From positions 1 through 7,053 of the forward strand of contig PLXW01000006.1 of assembly GCA_003151595.1 (NCBI GenBank): DNA of 7,053 nt. Reading direction: 5' to 3'. Below, in pieces: positions 4,522-7,053 of the stretch. This DNA is from Myxococcales bacterium (lineage in GTDB: Bacteria; Myxococcota; Polyangia; Polyangiales; Polyangiaceae). A program made the position numbers and the translations under genes. The number at the start of each line of letters is the position of its first letter. The stretch's first letter is position 1. Under the pieces are notes generated by a model. It did not search any database, had not been told where the DNA came from, and saw nothing but the letters and a program-made list of their open reading frames with translations.

Positions 4522-7053
4522 ATGCTTCCGATTCGTCTTCGCGGCGCGCGCACGCACAACCTTCGCGCGATCGATCTCGACCTGCCGCCGGGCCAGCTCG
4601 TGGCCCTCACCGGGCCGAGCGGAGCCGGGAAATCCTCGCTCGCCATCGACACGCTGTACGCCGAGGGGCAGCGGCGATTCGTGGAGAGCTTCTCGCCGTA
4701 CGCGCGCCAGTTCCTGGAGCGGCTCGAGCGTCCGCCCATCGATGAGCTCGCGCCGATCGCCGCCACGGTCGCGGTCGACCGACGCGCGCCGGTGAAGTCG
4801 AGCCGCTCGACGCTGGCCACGCTCGCCGATCTCGAGCCGTACCTGGCGGCGCTCTTCGCGTGCGAAGCGATCCCGACGTGCCCCGAGTGCGGCGTCGATG
4901 CGATCGCGACGAGCGCGTCGGACGCGGCCGCGCGCGCCGCGAAGGAGATGGACGGCGCGCGCGTGCTCGTGACGTACGCGGTGCGCATTGCGGACGCTTC
5001 GCAGTTCCTCGAGCTGCGCGAGTCGCTGGCGAAGGACGGGTACCGGCGGCTCGTGGTCGGCGGGAGCGTGCGCGACATCGACGGGCTGAAGCCGAGCGAG
5101 GCCGTGGCGCCGGACGTGCGCGTCGAGGTGGTGATCGATCGCGTGAAGGTGAGCGGGCGCGAAGTGCGCCGCCTGCAGCAAGCGATCGAAGTCGCGTGGG
5201 AACGCGCGAGCGGGCGCGCCGAGATCCGTCATGAGGAAGGGGCCACGAAGTTCGCGCTGACGCCGCCCGATGCGCCGGCGGGAGACGTCGTCGCGCCCCC
5301 CGCGCACATTCCGATCGTGCGCGGCCTCGTGTGCCCGAAGTGCGCGCGCGGGTTCGAAGCCGCGCGCCCCGGGATGTTCTCGTACAACTCGCCGCTGGGC
5401 GCGTGCGGGGCGTGCCGCGGGTTCGGACGGATCATCGGCGTCGATTGGGGAAAGGTGATCCCCGACGGATCGAAGACGCTGGCGCAGAACGCGGTTCGCG
5501 CGTGGAGCGGCCCCTCCGCCGACGGCGAGCGCGACGAGCTGAAGGCGTTCTGCGCGCGGGCGAAGATCCCGATGAACGTGGCGTGGGACGCGCTCACCGC
5601 CGAGCAGCGCGCGCTCATCCTCGAGGGCGAGGATCACAAGGGGAACTGGAAGAAGGGGAAGTTCCCCGGCGTGAAGGCGTGGTTCAAGTGGCTCGAGGGG
5701 CGCACGTACAAGATGCACGTGCGCGTGTTCCTCGCGAGGTACCGCGAGTACGTGGCGTGCGCGGACTGCGGCGGCGCGCGGCTGAATCCGACGGCGCGCT
5801 CGTACCGCGTGAGCGGGTTGAACCTCGGCGAGTGGCACGCGCAGACGGTGAGCGCGTCGCGCGCGCGGTTGGACGCGCTGGTGGCGAAGGACGCGCAAGG
5901 TCGACGGGTGAAGGACGCGCTCGCCGCGCGGCTCGGGTACCTCGACTCGGTCGGCCTCGGGTACCTCACGCTCGATCGGCAAGCGCGCACGCTGTCCGGC
6001 GGAGAAGCGCAGCGCGCGGGGCTGACGACGGCGCTGGGCGCAGCGCTCACGGGCACGCTCTTCGTGCTCGACGAGCCGACGGTGGGCTTGCATGCGTGCG
6101 ACGTGGCGCCGCTGGCGAACGTGATGCGCGAGCTGTCGCGCGCCGGGAACACGGTGCTCGTGATCGAGCACGACCCGGGGATCGTGCGGGCGTGCGATCG
6201 CATCATCGAGCTGGGGCCCGGCGCGGGGACGAACGGCGGGACGATCCTGTTCGACGGCACGCCGAAGGGGATGGAAGCGCGCACCGATCTGCCGACAGGG
6301 CGCGCGTGGTCCGCCGTGCGTACGAAGCGAAGGGCGCGCTCGAGCTCGGGGGAGACGCTCGTCGTGCGCGGCGCGCGGGCGAACAATCTGGATCGCGTGG
6401 ACGTGTCGATCCCGCTCGGCGTCGTGTGCGCCATCACCGGGCCCAGCGGCTCGGGGAAGTCGACGCTGGCCGAGGAGATCGTCTACCGCGGCGTCGCCCG
6501 CGCGCTCGGCGACAGCGCGGTCGATCGCGCCGGGCCGCACGACGCCCTCGAAGGGATCGGCGGTCTCACGCGCGCCGTGCTGGTCGATCAGTCGCCGCTC
6601 GGACGCACGGCGCGCGGCAACGCCGCCACGTACACGCACGCCTGGGACCGCATCCGCGCCCGCTTCGCCGCCGAGCCGAGCGCGATCGATCGCGGCCTCG
6701 CGCCGTCGCACTTCTCGTTCAACGTCGGCGGCCCCGGCGCCGGGCGATGCGAGACGTGCTCGGGCGAAGGGTACGAGACCGTCGAGATGCAGTTCCTCGC
6801 CGACGTCGCGCTGCTGTGCCCCGTTTGCCAGGGGAAGCGCTTCAAGCCCGAGGTTCTCGCCGTCACTCACCGCGGGAAGAGCGTGGCGGACATCCTGGCG
6901 ATGACGGTCGACGAAGCGCTGGCGCTGCTCGATCCGCCGGACGCACGTGACTACGTGATCCGCCGCGCGCTCGATCCGGTGCTGCGCGTGGGGCTCGGGT
7001 ACTTGCCGCTGGGGCAGCCGCTGTCGACGCTGTCGGGCGGAGAAGCGCAGCGC
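4522..7053 (+). CDS. uvrA: UvrA-family excinuclease ABC subunit A, 3' end outside window
   Basis: The first 844 codons of a UvrA-type damage-recognition ATPase of nucleotide excision repair; the window ends exactly on the second LSGGEAQR, so roughly the last 90-100 residues are missing. The order follows UvrA: RGARTHNL (7-14), Walker A GPSGAGKSS (31-39), VESFSPYARQFL (54-65), UvrB-docking region (about 124-265), zinc finger 1 with Cys271/274/295/298, CADCGGARL (413-420), signature LSGGEAQR (491-498), Walker B VLDEPT (515-520), His550, second Walker A GPSGSGKST (640-648), VDQSPLGRT (688-696), and zinc finger 2 with Cys743/746/766/769. Cysteine spacing matches E. coli closely. Divergent points are AGLTTALGAALTG after signature 1, where IRLATQIGSGLTG is usual, and loss of the basic KGEH-type loop in the docking region. 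The ATG at 4522 gives the canonical N-terminus; no clear ribosome site precedes it. uvrB is not adjacent. Confidence 0.93.
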   Translation, partial: MLPIRLRGARTHNLRAIDLDLPPGQLVALTGPSGAGKSSLAIDTLYAEGQRRFVESFSPYARQFLERLERPPIDELAPIAATVAVDRRAPVKSSRSTLATLADLEPYLAALFACEAIPTCPECGVDAIATSASDAAARAAKEMDGARVLVTYAVRIADASQFLELRESLAKDGYRRLVVGGSVRDIDGLKPSEAVAPDVRVEVVIDRVKVSGREVRRLQQAIEVAWERASGRAEIRHEEGATKFALTPPDAPAGDVVAPPAHIPIVRGLVCPKCARGFEAARPGMFSYNSPLGACGACRGFGRIIGVDWGKVIPDGSKTLAQNAVRAWSGPSADGERDELKAFCARAKIPMNVAWDALTAEQRALILEGEDHKGNWKKGKFPGVKAWFKWLEGRTYKMHVRVFLARYREYVACADCGGARLNPTARSYRVSGLNLGEWHAQTVSASRARLDALVAKDAQGRRVKDALAARLGYLDSVGLGYLTLDRQARTLSGGEAQRAGLTTALGAALTGTLFVLDEPTVGLHACDVAPLANVMRELSRAGNTVLVIEHDPGIVRACDRIIELGPGAGTNGGTILFDGTPKGMEARTDLPTGRAWSAVRTKRRARSSSGETLVVRGARANNLDRVDVSIPLGVVCAITGPSGSGKSTLAEEIVYRGVARALGDSAVDRAGPHDALEGIGGLTRAVLVDQSPLGRTARGNAATYTHAWDRIRARFAAEPSAIDRGLAPSHFSFNVGGPGAGRCETCSGEGYETVEMQFLADVALLCPVCQGKRFKPEVLAVTHRGKSVADILAMTVDEALALLDPPDARDYVIRRALDPVLRVGLGYLPLGQPLSTLSGGEAQR

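Noticed and set aside
4048..6870. Long minus-strand open frame upstream of the propeller lipoprotein
   Set aside because: It is antisense to uvrA and the response regulator, Arg-rich and without domains, and it arises from high-GC codon bias. Only 2992-4047 is real.
5331..6950. 539-codon plus-strand frame
   Set aside because: Out-of-frame shadow of uvrA with Arg/Ala-rich low-quality sequence.

Overview
The window is GC-rich bacterial DNA with strongly GC-biased third codon positions. It carries several secreted lipoproteins, rich either in cysteine or in Asp/Ala/Gly, mixed with housekeeping-type genes on both strands. That combination suggests a myxobacterium-like member of the Myxococcota, perhaps from the Polyangiales/Sandaracinaceae side. 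This is inferred from style; there is no rRNA or other marker. I see no transposase, integrase, phage gene, tRNA or CRISPR array.

Layout: 1-175 has no supported gene but holds a 13-copy hexanucleotide tandem repeat (66-143). A cysteine-rich lipoprotein gene (176-823, +) converges on a TrmO/TsaA-family tRNA methyltransferase gene (827-1306, -) with only 3 bases between stop codons. Between that gene and a divergent XRE-type regulator gene (1626-2165, +) lies a 319-bp gap of about 52% GC. This gap contains the main discovery here: twelve units in strict 22-bp register (1350-1613), each built on a degenerate dyad, TCGCAnnnnTGCGA. Next come a plausible sigma-70 promoter (2207-2235) and a lipoprotein gene of unknown function (2317-2988, +), which converges, again with a 3-base gap, on a minus-strand pair. 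That pair is a single-domain response regulator (4059-4463) followed by a lipoprotein with a TolB-like beta-propeller (2992-4047). Divergent from the pair, a UvrA-family excinuclease gene (4522 onward, +) runs off the right edge inside its second ABC signature motif.

How the parts may work together: the response regulator and propeller lipoprotein are 11 bases apart and probably co-transcribed. The XRE protein is the obvious candidate to bind the 22-bp array next to its own start, which would make the locus an autoregulated, cooperatively bound switch that could also affect the divergent trmO-like gene. This link rests on position only. The UvrA homologue keeps the ATPase and zinc motifs but is divergent at its first signature region and in the UvrB-docking region, so it may be a paralogue rather than the main repair protein.
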